Positions 31,901 to 46,933 of a stretch of DNA of 56,105 bases are shown here, one piece after another; the stretch's first letter is position 1; the number at the start of each line of letters is the position of its first letter. This stretch comes from Acidobacteriota bacterium. GTDB lineage: Bacteria > Acidobacteriota > Thermoanaerobaculia > Thermoanaerobaculales > Sulfomarinibacteraceae. The stretch lies in NCBI GenBank assembly GCA_022340775.1, contig JAJDNH010000047.1, positions 1-56,105 on the forward strand. The letters run 5' to 3'. The notes beneath the pieces are model-generated. The model saw nothing but the letters and a program-made list of their open reading frames with translations, was not told the DNA's origin and did not search any database. The position numbers and the translations under genes are program-made.

Positions 31901-34391
31901 ATGGGAATTGGTCGAGACACCGTCACTTCACCGGACGGTCCGGGTCAGAACCCGTGGCCCCCGCCGGACCTGCCGCGCCGATGGCGACCGCTCCGGCGGC
32001 TCGGGATCGGCGGCCAGGGTGAGGTATGGCTGGCAGACGACTTGATGCTCGACCAGAGGGTGGCGCTGAAGCTCATCCCGCGTGAGCAGGGCGCCGACGC
32101 GCTTGAGCGCACCCGGCGCGAGGCGCCGGGCGCCAGCTGGAGCACCGCCATCTGATCCGGGTGTTCGACCTGGTCGACACCCCGAGCCACCTGATCATGT
32201 TATGGAGTGGCTACCGGGTGGATCGGTCAAGGACCGCCTCAACTCCGGCCCACTCCAGGCTACAGAAGCAGTGGCCATCGCCGAGGAAACCCTCGATGCT
32301 CTCGCTTATCTCCACCGGCACGGGGTCGTCCACCGCGACGTCAAGCCGTCGAACCTGTTGCTCGCGGCCGACGGTTCGGTCAAGCTGGCCGACCTCGGGC
32401 TGGTCCGCAACCTCGCCGACGCACAGGACCTGATCCGTACCGGGGCCACGGTCGGCACGCCGGACTACATGAGCCCGGAGCAGCTCCGTGGCAGGCCGCC
32501 GGCACCACCGACCGACCTCTATGGCCTCGGTGTCACCCTCTACGAGCTGCTGGCTGGCAGCTGGCCGTTCTCGGGCCAGTCCGAGTTCGACGTGGCCGAC
32601 GGTCACCTTCACTCCGCCGCGCCATCGTTGAGCGAGGCACGGCCGGACTGCCCCCGTTGGCTGGCCCGCTTCGTCCGGCGCCTACTGGAAAAGCGGCCCG
32701 CCGACCGCTGGCGCGACGCAGACGCGGCTCTGGCCGCGCTGTCCCGCCGGCGCGTCGCCAGCAGGCGGAGGTGGCGGCACCTGGGATGGGCCGCCCTCGC
32801 ACTGGCCGTCGCGATGCCGGCTCTCTGGATCGCCACAACCGGTCACCCACCGGCCCTGGCGGGCGCCAAGGTCATCGACAACCACACGGTCGCCGGCGTC
32901 GCCCCGGAGGGCCACGAGCTGTGGCGCCGGCGGCTCCCGGGTAGGATCCAGAGTACCGCTGTCGCCGATGTCACGGGGGACAAGGCACCCGAAGCGGTTG
33001 TCGCAGTCCAATAGGAGCATGAGGTCAACGGCGTCCTGGGCTGTGCGCTGGTCGTGCTCTCCGCCCGGGGCAAGGAGCTGACTCGCGTGGATCCCGGGAC
33101 ACGGTCCTTGGTCCAGACGTTCCCGAGGCTGTCACGCAGGTACTGGGCCGGTCCGATGGCGACCGCCGACCTGGACGGCGACGGACGCCCCGAGGTGATC
33201 GTGACCGGTGTCAACAACCCGCTCGGCTACCAGACGGTGGTGGCCGTCCTCTCCGCTCATGGCCCGGCGGCATCCTCGCCCGATCTGCTCCCGTCCAAGA
33301 GTCAGCCCCCAGCGGTCCTCGCCTACGCGCCCCTGGGACCTGAGATCGTGGCGAGCGTCGTCGAGTCGGCGTCCAGCCAGGGAATCGTCGTGCGCGAGGC
33401 CGACACGAGGTTCCAGCTCGGACGTTGGGGAAGCCCGCTCGGCTCCCCACTGCAAGGCCACCGCCAGGTCCGCAACCGGTTCTGGGCCGACCTGCGGGAC
33501 CTCTGCAGGTCGATTCTGACGGCTCCCGGCCACCAGGCGGGGCTCTGGCGGGAGTTTTCTTCCACACACGCGGCAGTCCTCAAGGAGCCGGCCTCGTTTC
33601 TCGCGGCGACACTCATGACCTCGCGGGCCCTCGCCGCCGCCGGCGACCACCGGGCCGCCATTCAGACTCTCGCACGGGCCGCGGGCCGGGAGCCGCAGAT
33701 GGGCGACCTGTGGCTGCGGCTGGGGGAGCAGCGCTTGATCATCGGACACAGAAGTCTGGGGCGTGCCGCACTGCTGCGATCGCTCGAGGGCAGCACCCCG
33801 GGCAGAATCCCATTCGACAACGTGCTCTTTCTGACTCTCGACGCAGCGCTCCACGACGACGGCGCCGCCTGGAATCAGGCTATGCAGCTGTGGGACGCCA
33901 ACGTCAACGGCTGGGAACGCAAGAACCAGGACGCCCTGGCGCCGCTGCGCCCGTTCTACCGCGGGGATTGGAACGACGCCACCTTTGATCGCTTCACACC
34001 CAACTCGAACCTGAAGGCGACCGCGGTCATGGCCGAATGGGCTCTCCTCGAGCGCGGCGAGAATGCCCGTCAGGTCGCCACCCGCGCCGCCCACCTCGCA
34101 GAAGACCCCGAGATCGCGGACCCCGCCCACCTGCTCGAGGCCGCTGCGCAGCTCCGCGCCGGATACGTGACCCAGGCACAAACTACTGCCCGCGAGACTC
34201 TCGATAGCCTCCGCGTCGCCGCCGCCACGAGCTACGAAGCCTTCGTCTGGCTGCCCGTCGCCGATTGGCTGATGGGCTCCGTCCTCGAGGCTGAGAACAG
34301 CTCGGATGCGGCCCGGCCCTACTTCGAGGCCGCATCGCGTATCACACCCGAGGCGTGGTTCGGCCAACAGGCCGCAAAGGCACTGCGCTAA
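31901..34391 (+). pseudogene. Broken Ser/Thr protein kinase with C-terminal TPR-like region
   Basis: Three frames join into one protein. Frame 2 (31901 to about 32125) encodes GIGGQGEVWLADD and VALKLIP (P-loop and Lys). Frame 1 (about 32137-32199) encodes [21 protein letters not shown]. Frame 3 (from 32202) encodes [24 protein letters not shown] (DLG not DFG), MSPEQ, a membrane segment ([14 protein letters not shown]) and an FG-GAP-like stretch. An in-frame TAG at 33012-33014 interrupts; the same frame then continues to 34391 with helical TPR-like repeats (ADLDGDGRPEV, then ALLERGENARQVATRAA). Each shift needs one inserted base to repair. No other gene in the window is damaged like this, so true decay is likelier than poor sequence, but read support should be checked. 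The downstream part could still be translated. Confidence 0.75.
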
Positions 34392-34589
34392 CCCGAATCA
34401 TCCCCTCGCCGCGCTGACCGTCGCCGAGGAGGGCGACCGCAGGCCGCCGCTCTGCCTGTGTGGCGCCCCGACCCCAGGGACGGTCCCGCGGCGGGGCGGG
34501 AAGAGCAGGCCGAGGTCCGCCTCCAGACCGGGCCTCCCGATCCCGAGGGGTGCGGCCGCAGGCCGCGGATCTGCCTCAGCCTGGATGGC

Positions 34590-35996
34590 TCATTTGGTGT
34601 CCAGCGGCCTGCCGGCGCCGTTGTACTTGAAGCTGCCGGCGCCGCCGAAGGAGACGTTGATGAACGCCGAGCCACACGGGTACTGGCCGACGATGATCTG
34701 CGACACGTTGACGCCCGGCTTGCCGAGACGTGCCACGGCGTCGTCCCACAGCGCGGGCAGAAGGGCGACGTCGAGGGCCCCGGGCGCGAGACCGCCCTTG
34801 CAGTTGAGCCACCTGGTGTCCACGGCCCTGGGACCCTTGACCTTGCCGTCCCGGATCGAGTACTCCTCGACCTTCCCGGAGCCCGTGCTAACAGACACGC
34901 TGACCCGGTCCTTGCCGAACGACACCAGCTGCACGATGGCCGGCGGCTTCGGCACCTCCGCCATCAGCGCATCGAGTGCGGCGGCGAACCGCTGAGCCGA
35001 CCCAGAGAGCTTGCCGCGAGGTGGAATGCGCACCGCCGGACCCTTCGGCACAGGGGCCTTAGCGGTGGTCTTGGCTGTGCGCCGGGCCGGAGCACGGGTC
35101 GGCCTGGGCCGGGGTGTCGGCGTCGCCGCCGGGGTTGGTGTCGGCGGCGCGAGCGCCGGAGCGTCATACGGCTTGCCGCAGGAGACCGTCACGTGGCCGC
35201 CCGGAGTCGGCTTCGGCCCCTTCTTGCCCTCCGGCGCGAGACCTGCGCGCTCCTTCGGCAGCGGTGGTACCGGGGGCAGATCGTATGACACCTCGACGTC
35301 GACCCACCGGCTCACCCGGTCGACCTCCACCTTCGCCACCTGGCCGTGAAAAGCGAGCACCCTCGAGCTGACCCCGTTGACGTAGCGGGAGGAGGACCAG
35401 GACGCCTTCTCCAGCCGGCGCCCGGCAGAGTCGTAGGCGCGCACCGCCTCGAGCGGCGAGAACGTCGGCGCCTCGGCCGCCGCGCCCTCGACCAGCTCGA
35501 CGAAGGGCCCATCGAGCTTGATGCCGAACGCGGCCTTCCCGGCGCTGAACGTGCGCGTCGAAACGGCGAGCGGATAGCGGACCTTGATGGTGCCCGCGAC
35601 GCGGTGAAACTCGGCAGGACCCGAGCCGTCCGCCTTCAGGAAGCGAACCTCATCCATCCTCTCCTCGGCGTCGAACAGGCCGCGCTCGAGCTCGTACTCG
35701 AGGCCGCCGTCGAGCTTCGGCTTGCCCATGTCGATCTCGGCGTAGACGCTGTTGTCGACGTCGGGTAGGTACAGCTGCACCTCCGGGGTGTTGAAGCCGA
35801 AGAAGGCGTAGTTGCGGGACGACACCACGAGGACCCCGCGCTTGACCTCGGCCACGCTGAGCTGGCGGAATACCGGGCGAACGTCCGTCTTGGCGTACTT
35901 GGGCTGGGCGAGCAGCTTGGCGCGCTGATCGTCCTGGGCCGACGCCGGCACCGCCACTGCCAGCAGCAGACACGCTGCAACCACCGTTCGAGTCAT
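34590..35996 (-). CDS. Secreted hypothetical protein with Pro/Thr-rich linker
   Basis: 468 residues; family not recognised. Signal peptide MTRTVVAACLLLAVAVPASAQ. Residues about 25-240 form a beta-rich domain (VKRGVLVVSSRNYAFFGFNTPEVQLYLPD, LDGGLEYELERGLF, RWVDVEVSYDLPP). A low-complexity linker rich in Pro, Thr, Ala and Arg (APPTPTPAATPTPRPRP) spans about 285-335. A C-terminal domain at about 340-468 contains AIVQLVSFGKDRVSVSV and two Cys (LNCKGG, QYPCGSAF). CGGAGG lies seven bases before the ATG. It is probably periplasmic or surface exposed. It lies 84 bp downstream of the SnoaL gene on the same strand, so the two may share a transcript. Confidence 0.7.
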   Translation of the reverse strand: MTRTVVAACLLLAVAVPASAQDDQRAKLLAQPKYAKTDVRPVFRQLSVAEVKRGVLVVSSRNYAFFGFNTPEVQLYLPDVDNSVYAEIDMGKPKLDGGLEYELERGLFDAEERMDEVRFLKADGSGPAEFHRVAGTIKVRYPLAVSTRTFSAGKAAFGIKLDGPFVELVEGAAAEAPTFSPLEAVRAYDSAGRRLEKASWSSSRYVNGVSSRVLAFHGQVAKVEVDRVSRWVDVEVSYDLPPVPPLPKERAGLAPEGKKGPKPTPGGHVTVSCGKPYDAPALAPPTPTPAATPTPRPRPTRAPARRTAKTTAKAPVPKGPAVRIPPRGKLSGSAQRFAAALDALMAEVPKPPAIVQLVSFGKDRVSVSVSTGSGKVEEYSIRDGKVKGPRAVDTRWLNCKGGLAPGALDVALLPALWDDAVARLGKPGVNVSQIIVGQYPCGSAFINVSFGGAGSFKYNGAGRPLDTK

Positions 35997-36080
35997 TTTG
36001 AGACCTCCGGTAGCCGCAGTATATCCCGGATCAACCGCTGGTCATCTACTGGGACAGGAGCTTCGACAGGCGTGCGGCCG

Positions 36081-36974
36081 CTACTCCTCGCCCAGGCCGG
36101 TGTTGTGGACGACCTCCCATTCCTCGGTGATCCTGCCGTTCTCGATGCGGCTGATCACGATCCCCTCCGTGGTCCACTGCTTCCCAGACGCCGGAATGCC
36201 GTGATAGGGCCCGGTTTGGATGCCGTGGCTGACAAACTGCGTGACGACGCGATCGCCCTCGACGACCTGCCGCTCGACCACCGCGTGACGGTCGCTCGAG
36301 GCCGCCAAGATGGCCGCTGCGAAGGCTCGCACCTTGTCCAGCCCCGTCAGCTCCAGGCCCCCAGGGCCGTGGTAGACGTAGTCGGCGGCATAGATCTGGG
36401 GGATGGCGTCGAGGTTACGCCCGTTGATCACCTCGTCGAACCACCGGCGCGCGACAGCCTTGGCAGCGTCCTCCTCGGCGGCGGCCGGCGGCGGCCAGTG
36501 GCCGAGCTGGGTGAGGGCCCACAGGTTGTCCCACTCGACCCAGATCTCGGCCACCTTGCCGTTCTTGATGCGCAGAATGCTGATAAAGGGAAGCTCCAGC
36601 TTGCGCCCACTCGGAGGGAACGGACCCATCGGTCCGGACTGGGTGCCGGAGTAGATCACCCGCGCCGCCACCATGTCGCCGTCGGACAGCAGCTGGCGGA
36701 TCTCCTGGCGGGAGTCGGGAACCGCGCTCAGGTCCTGGCGCAGGAACGCCTTGAACTGGTCGAGGTTCGTCACCTCGACCCCCGGCGTCGCGGCGCAGTG
36801 TCGGTGAACGTCGGCCGCCACCAACCCGTCCAGGGCGGCGAAGTCGCGGTTGTTGATTGCGCCCACCATCCGCCTGACGATGTCCTCGTTTCGGCTGTGC
36901 TCGCCGGCACCGGCCACCCCTATGGCCGTCACCAGCAACCCGAGCCCGATGCTCAACACGAGTCGGTACCTCAT
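36081..36974 (-). CDS. Secreted protein with two tandem SnoaL-like (NTF2-fold) domains
   Basis: 297 residues. Signal peptide MRYRLVLSIGLGLLVTAIGVAGAG. Two SnoaL-type domains follow, at about 28-155 (NEDIVRRMVGAINNRDFAALDGLVAADVHRH to ILRIKNGKVAEIWVEWD) and about 165-295 (ARRWFDEVINGRNLDAIPQIYAADYVYHG to VISRIENGRITEEWEVVHN). Each ends in the characteristic 'I-x-NGKI-x-E-x-W' strand. NTF2-fold SnoaL proteins include polyketide cyclases and many small-molecule binding proteins of unknown role; secretion of a doubled form makes ligand binding or scavenging plausible, but this is inference. The ATG at 36974 has GAGGAG upstream; the track's extra 25 codons are not signal-like. Confidence 0.85.
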   Translation of the reverse strand: MRYRLVLSIGLGLLVTAIGVAGAGEHSRNEDIVRRMVGAINNRDFAALDGLVAADVHRHCAATPGVEVTNLDQFKAFLRQDLSAVPDSRQEIRQLLSDGDMVAARVIYSGTQSGPMGPFPPSGRKLELPFISILRIKNGKVAEIWVEWDNLWALTQLGHWPPPAAAEEDAAKAVARRWFDEVINGRNLDAIPQIYAADYVYHGPGGLELTGLDKVRAFAAAILAASSDRHAVVERQVVEGDRVVTQFVSHGIQTGPYHGIPASGKQWTTEGIVISRIENGRITEEWEVVHNTGLGEE

Positions 36975-37217
36975 GCGGTTCTCCTCTCGCTGTGGCCTCC
37001 GGGATCCGGCCTTCCATCGGGCCGCAACGCCTCGCAGGTGCCAGCGCACGCGGAAGCTCTACGCCCCCCGACCTCTCCGACCGAGGCGGGACCCGTTGGC
37101 CTTGTGTCTCTGTGCTGTTCTGACGGAACGGTAGCACATCTCCTTCCGAAGAAGCGGCATAGAGAACCTGGTGATGGCTCTCATCACCTGGTGCCTAGCC
37201 ACCAACTCTCGGGGAAG

Positions 37218-38054
37218 CTACCTCCCCTGGCGGGTCGCCTCGCGGACCAAGCGGAATCCGAGGCTGAAGCCGTCGTCCTGCGGCCGGTGGGTGTAGCGAA
37301 GGGCGCTGCGGGCGCTGTTGGCGTCGAAGTACCAGCTGCCGCCCCTGATGACACGGCGTGTGCCGGAGACCGGGCCGCGGGGATCACGTTCCGGTTCGGT
37401 GGGGTAGGGGCCGTACCAGTCCTCGCACCACTCCCAGAGGTTGCCGTGCATGTCGCAGAAGCCCCAGCGGTTGGGAGGGTAGCTGCCGACCGGCGCCGGA
37501 GAGCCGCGGAAGCGGCCCGGTGGCCCGCCGTCGTACGAGTAGCGGCCGTCGATGTTGGCCTGATCGGAGGTCAAGGTGTTGCCGGTCGAGAACGGCGTCG
37601 TCGTACCCGCCCGGCAGGCGAGCTCCCACTCGGCCTCGGTCGGCAGCCGGAACCGGCTCCCCGGGGAGCGCTTTTCGAGCCGCCGGATGAACCGCTGGAT
37701 GGCGAGATAGCTCACGGTCTCGACCGGGCAGCGCCAGCCGCAGTTCGGGAACTGGCTCGGGTTCTCGCCCATCACCTCCACCCACTCACCCTGCGTGGCC
37801 TCATAGCGCCCGAGGTAGAACCCCTGCGTGATGTCGACCTCATGTTGCACCTCGTCCGCCTGGCGCCCGGAGACTCCAGGGGCACTGCCCATCAGGAAGC
37901 GGGCAGGCGGCACATAGATGAACTCCATCCCGGTCGCCGGCTCCCGCCAACGCGACAGTGGCGCCGGTCCGGGGGCGCCGCCGCAGGCCGGAAGCAGGAG
38001 AGCGACGATGACCAGCCCGGTCAGGCTCGTCACTTCAGGCTTGAGAGCTACCAC
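37218..38054 (-). CDS. FGE-sulfatase-domain lipoprotein (SUMF1/formylglycine-generating-enzyme family)
   Basis: 278 residues, probably GTG-started at 38054. The N-terminus ends in a lipobox LLPAC, so the mature Cys at about residue 24 is lipidated. The FGE-sulfatase domain is clear: GMEFIYVPPARFLMGS, YLGRYEATQGEWVEVMG, FRLPTEAEWELACRAG, NLWEWCEDWYGPYP, RVIRGGSWYFDANSARSALRY and GFRLVRE. Family members either convert Cys to formylglycine in sulfatases or act as binding modules. No sulfatase gene is in the window, and the catalytic Cys pair of true FGE is not clearly identifiable, so enzymatic activity is uncertain. The Shine-Dalgarno (GGGAGG) is rather far upstream. It is anchored on the membrane, facing out. 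Confidence 0.85.
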   Translation of the reverse strand: MVALKPEVTSLTGLVIVALLLPACGGAPGPAPLSRWREPATGMEFIYVPPARFLMGSAPGVSGRQADEVQHEVDITQGFYLGRYEATQGEWVEVMGENPSQFPNCGWRCPVETVSYLAIQRFIRRLEKRSPGSRFRLPTEAEWELACRAGTTTPFSTGNTLTSDQANIDGRYSYDGGPPGRFRGSPAPVGSYPPNRWGFCDMHGNLWEWCEDWYGPYPTEPERDPRGPVSGTRRVIRGGSWYFDANSARSALRYTHRPQDDGFSLGFRLVREATRQGR

Positions 38055-38320
38055 GGCGGGAATTGTCTCACCTCCCGGGAGCCACCGGCAGGTCCGGGCC
38101 CGTCGCTCAGAGTGTCAGCAGATTGGAGCGGAGGGTCCGTTTGCATCGAAATCCGCGAGACGAGCGTCAGGTGTGCTTCTTCTTCACGTCGAAACACGTT
38201 GTCGTTTTGAAGCCCGGGGTATCCCGGAGCGATCGTAGCGAGAGCGGCGAGACGCGAAGAGCACGGCCCTGGCTGGCGTATCGTCGCTCGCAGTGGATCG
38301 CGAGCGGATACTCCGGGCGC

Positions 38321-39124
38321 CTAGCCCCAGGTCCAATACAGGCCGAGGTAGGCAATCGTGTGGCGCTCGCCGGCGAACGCGTGCCCGGCGCTGAACAGGA
38401 GGCTGAAGCCAGGGTTGAAGTTCAGGTAGCCACCCACGTCCGCGAACGTGGAGCTACGTCCGCCGACGGTGTCTGCGCCCTCCCTGAACACCTCGGCGCC
38501 AAGCGTCAGCTTGCTGGAGAGGTCGTGCTGCAGCAGCCAGCCCGCAAAGGCGTGATCGCGCTGCCCAGGGGCCTGGTTGATCACCCAGCCCCCGCCGCCG
38601 AAGGTCGTCCACGACCCCCAGCTCTTCTGGATCCAGACCGGGAGGCGGAACCACAGGCGTCCGTTCCCCAGGCCCTGCGAGCCGCTGCCGGTCGGCAGCT
38701 CGGCCATCGGAAAGATCCCGATCTGCGGCCGGCTCCGCGACTCGTCGAGAACCCGCAGTTTGAAGCCCATCTCGACGTCCCCGAGCCCGGACCGATAGGT
38801 GGCGCCGGCCGGGTCGTTCCAAGCCCACGGCACCACCAGATGGACCTGGAGCTCGGGCGCCGCACCCAGGTTGAGCTCGAACGCGGGCCCGGCGGTGTCG
38901 GTGCCACCCGGTGAGTGGTCGTAGGTGGAGAAGATGTACGCCTCCCAGTGATGGAGCTCGACTGGCACCGGATCGTCGGTGAGAAACGGCGGTCCCGCCA
39001 CGGCCGGCCTGCACAGGAGCACGGCCAGCGCTGTCAGAGGGAGCAGCAGGCCGAGCCTTGCCGATGGAAGCCGATGACCGCCTCGAGGAGGCCGGGAACG
39101 GTTGCTCGCTGCTCGATCAACCAC
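38321..39124 (-). CDS. Putative outer-membrane beta-barrel protein
   Basis: About 267 residues. A signal-like segment (LGLLLPLTALAVLLCRPAVAG) is followed by PPFLTDDPVPVELHHWEAYIFS, then alternating amphipathic strands (PELQVHLVVPWAW, RLWFRLPVWIQKSW, WTTFGGGGWVIN) and a terminal aromatic strand IAYLGLYWTWG, typical of outer-membrane barrels. It resembles the broad 'transporter / MetA-pathway' barrel family (PF13557-like) by pattern only. The likely start is a GTG at 39124 that overlaps the DoxX stop (GTGGTTGA), so the two genes are probably co-translated; this leaves an unusually long n-region. The function is unknown. Confidence 0.65.
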   Translation of the reverse strand: MVDRAASNRSRPPRGGHRLPSARLGLLLPLTALAVLLCRPAVAGPPFLTDDPVPVELHHWEAYIFSTYDHSPGGTDTAGPAFELNLGAAPELQVHLVVPWAWNDPAGATYRSGLGDVEMGFKLRVLDESRSRPQIGIFPMAELPTGSGSQGLGNGRLWFRLPVWIQKSWGSWTTFGGGGWVINQAPGQRDHAFAGWLLQHDLSSKLTLGAEVFREGADTVGGRSSTFADVGGYLNFNPGFSLLFSAGHAFAGERHTIAYLGLYWTWG

Positions 39125-39569
39125 GGCCCGCGCCCGTCCGCTTCGCGTCCAGCGACCACGGCCCCGGACCGGCCAGGAGCAGGTAGAGCAGTCCGCACAG
39201 CATCGAGAAGTCGGTCCGCGCGGCGCTGACCATGAACCAGAAGCCATGACCAGCGGGCCACAGCTCGGGGAGCTTGGTGGTGACGATGGCGGTGGTGATG
39301 ATCACCAGCAGGGGCACGGCGGCCAGACGGGTCACGAGCCCGAAGAGCACGAGAGCCCCACACACGATCTCGAACGTCCCCACGAAGTGAGCCGTGAGCT
39401 CGGGCCAGGGGAAGCCGATGCGGGTGAAGCGGATCACTCCCATGTGCGGATCGGTGAACTTCAGTATCCCCTGGGTGAAGAACACGAGGCCCACCGCCGC
39501 CCTGATCAGGACAGCGCTTCGCGGACCACCTCCCGGGGACGTCAACAATGAGGTCAGCTTGGTGCTCAT
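39117..39569 (-). CDS. DoxX-family membrane protein
   Basis: 150 residues with four hydrophobic segments. The typical DoxX/DoxD-like order is present: LIRAAVGLVFFTQGILKFTDP, then LTAHFVGTFEIVCGALVLFGLVTRLAAVPLLVIITTAI, then FSMLCGLLYLLLAGPGPWSLD. DoxX proteins are small inner-membrane proteins associated with redox stress or quinone-linked functions; the role is often unknown. The ATG at 39569 has GGAGG seven bases upstream, whereas the track's start 39 codons earlier lacks one. It overlaps the downstream putative outer-membrane gene by 8 bp, forming a two-gene operon. Confidence 0.88.
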   Translation of the reverse strand: MSTKLTSLLTSPGGGPRSAVLIRAAVGLVFFTQGILKFTDPHMGVIRFTRIGFPWPELTAHFVGTFEIVCGALVLFGLVTRLAAVPLLVIITTAIVTTKLPELWPAGHGFWFMVSAARTDFSMLCGLLYLLLAGPGPWSLDAKRTGAGRG

Positions 39570-39770
39570 CAGGAACCCTCCGGGTCGGGCCTCGCAGGCG
39601 CCGCATCGACCCACCGGTTGACGGATGCTGACCACATCAAAATCTGACCGGTCGCCAGCCGTCACGTCACTCGTGCAACTTCCCATCCGCCACGGCCATT
39701 CCGGAGAACAGGCTCGGCGCGGGTGGCGCCCCCTGCCGAACGCGCTGCGAGGGCTCCTGAACGCTACGGC

Positions 39771-41105
39771 TCAGGCCTCCGGCGGGCGGGTCAGCTGCGA
39801 GGCGCTTTGCAGTCCGGCCGCGATTTCCGGGAGGATGCCGAGCCTGACGTAGATCGGGTGGATGAGGCGGCGCAGCGCCGGCAGCCGTGCAAAGAAGGCG
39901 GTCGCCCCGGCGATGCACACGAGACCGCCGACCAGCAGGGCGACCGGCGCTCCGAACCGCTGCGCGAGCGCCCCGGACAGGAGGCTGCCGAACGGCGCCA
40001 TGCCGACGAACGCCATGGCGTAGAAGCTCATGACCCGGCCCCGCTTCTCCTCGTCGACGATGGTCTGCAGCACGGTGTTGCTGGCCGCCATCTGTACCAT
40101 CATCCCGGCGCCGATCACCGGCATGATTGCGAGGGACAGCCACTGCAGGCGTGACTGTGACAGACCGATCAGGCCGAGGCCGAGCGCGATCACGGCCAAC
40201 GGTATCAGGCGGCCGAGGCCGAGCACGGTTCGCCGCGATGCCAGGTACAGCGCGCCGGCGAGCGCCCCGAACCCAGACGCCGCCATCAGGAAGCCGAGGG
40301 TGTGGGCACCGCCGTGGAGAATCCGGCTGGCGATGATCGGCATCAGCACCGCGTACGGCATGGCCATCAGGCTGACCAGCGCGAGCAGCCCGAGCAGCGC
40401 CCGAATCGGGATGAAGTCCATGACGTAACGGAACCCCTCGGCCAGCTCTCCGAGCACCTTCGCAGGCCGGGCCGGCCGCCTCGGCAGCACCAGCCTCATC
40501 GCCAGCAGGGAAGCGATCACCGCCAGGTAGCTGACCGCGTCGACGAGGAAACACATCCCCTCGCCGACCCAGGCGATCAGCATGCCGGCGATCGAGGGCC
40601 CGATCAGGCGCGCGGCGTTGACCATCGATGAGTTGAGCGCAATGGCGTTGGCGAGGTCGGCGCGATCGTCCACCATGTGCACGACCAGGGCCTGACGCGT
40701 CGGCATGTCGAACGCGTTGATGAACCCCTGAAAGACGCTCAGGATCACCACATGGGCCACTGTGATCACCCCGGTCAGCGCCAGCGCCGCCAGCAGCGCG
40801 GACTGAATCATCGCCAGCACCTGGGTGACAACCAGGACGCGATGCCGGTCCCAGCGATCCACCAGAACTCCGGCGACCGGAGCGAGCACGAACGTCGGCG
40901 CTTGTCCGGCGAATCCCAGCACTCCGAGGAGCCACGCGGAGCCGGTCAGTCTGTAGATCAGCCAGGCGGTGGCAACCCTGGTCATCCAGGTGCCAATCAG
41001 GGAAATACTCTGACCGACAAAGAACAGCCGGTAGTTGCGGTGCCTCAGCGCGCGCCCGAGGTTACGCAGCTTCGAAGCCGGCGGAGTCTGGATCTGTGGA
41101 GGCAT
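39771..41105 (-). CDS. MFS transporter (MFS_3 / enterobactin-exporter-like)
   Basis: About 444 residues with roughly 12 hydrophobic segments. It begins with the MFS_3 signature ALRHRNYRLFFVGQSISLIGTWMTRVATAWLIYRLTGSAW. The conserved inter-helix motif GVLVDRWDRHRVLVVTQ follows at about residue 80, and DEEKRGRVMSFYAMAF at about 335 (second-half motif A-like). This group includes EntS-type drug and siderophore exporters; the substrate is unknown. A TATAAATAC box lies 25-35 bp upstream on the minus strand and may be its -10. No Shine-Dalgarno is visible for the ATG at 41105 or the GTG at 41123, so the start is uncertain. It is 201 bp upstream of DoxX on the same strand. Confidence 0.88.
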   Translation of the reverse strand: MPPQIQTPPASKLRNLGRALRHRNYRLFFVGQSISLIGTWMTRVATAWLIYRLTGSAWLLGVLGFAGQAPTFVLAPVAGVLVDRWDRHRVLVVTQVLAMIQSALLAALALTGVITVAHVVILSVFQGFINAFDMPTRQALVVHMVDDRADLANAIALNSSMVNAARLIGPSIAGMLIAWVGEGMCFLVDAVSYLAVIASLLAMRLVLPRRPARPAKVLGELAEGFRYVMDFIPIRALLGLLALVSLMAMPYAVLMPIIASRILHGGAHTLGFLMAASGFGALAGALYLASRRTVLGLGRLIPLAVIALGLGLIGLSQSRLQWLSLAIMPVIGAGMMVQMAASNTVLQTIVDEEKRGRVMSFYAMAFVGMAPFGSLLSGALAQRFGAPVALLVGGLVCIAGATAFFARLPALRRLIHPIYVRLGILPEIAAGLQSASQLTRPPEA

Positions 41106-41244
41106 CGGTCGCGACAGCTTCACGATCGGCGCAGGTATTTATAGCACCACCTCCCGTGCTTCCTCATGCTGCTGCCGGTCCTACCGGGGCTCGTCGCACT
41201 TCTTTCCGAGAACGCGGAATAAAAGCTCCGGAGGTGACCTATCC

Positions 41245-41250
41245 TATAAT
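41245..41250 (+). promoter_or_regulatory. -10 box candidate for the tandem kinase genes
   Basis: A perfect TATAAT in an AT-richer stretch (CTATCCTATAATTGCAGAG) lies 129 bp upstream of the first kinase ATG. No good -35 is seen at 17 bp. Confidence 0.4.
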
Positions 41251-41378
41251 TGCAGAGATATCGAGACACAGTGTCGTGCCCATGACTGGCACCGCACGAG
41301 GGATGAGGAGGAACGGGGAGTGCTTTCTGCAGTTGTCGCCAGACTCGGCGACAGGTCGACCATTCTGGAGCGGCCGGT

Positions 41379-44072
<2,694 letters not shown>

Positions 44073-44077
44073 CCAGA

Positions 44078-46762
<2,685 letters not shown>

Positions 46763-46787
46763 GCGCCGTGGTGGAGGTCGTATTGCG

Positions 46788-46865
46788 ATGATCGTACCCG
46801 GCACGCACCCCGACCCCCACGAGATGGCGGCCAAGCTGGGCGACAGCGGCGGAGGAACGGAGAGA
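46788..46865 (+). pseudogene. Relic of a third kinase N-terminus
   Basis: MIVPGTHPDPHEMAAKLGDS lines up with MALAPGTRLGPYEITAKLGE of the preceding kinases, with one codon deleted and many changes. The P-loop is lost after GGG. It is a 26-codon remnant immediately after the second kinase, as expected from a decayed tandem duplicate. Confidence 0.65.
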
Positions 46866-46933
46866 GCGAACACCGGAAGCGCTATCCTGACTAACATGAG
46901 GGGCTCTCCAAGCGGCACATCGGGAGGCCTCCG

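Noticed and set aside
33012-33014. In-frame TAG of the broken kinase as recoding (pyrrolysine or readthrough)
   Set aside because: Two separate frameshifts in the same gene make simple decay, or sequence error, the better explanation.
39601-39770. Extra gene between DoxX and the MFS transporter
   Set aside because: Only short shadow ORFs exist in this 201-bp gap and none has a ribosome site or recognisable motif.
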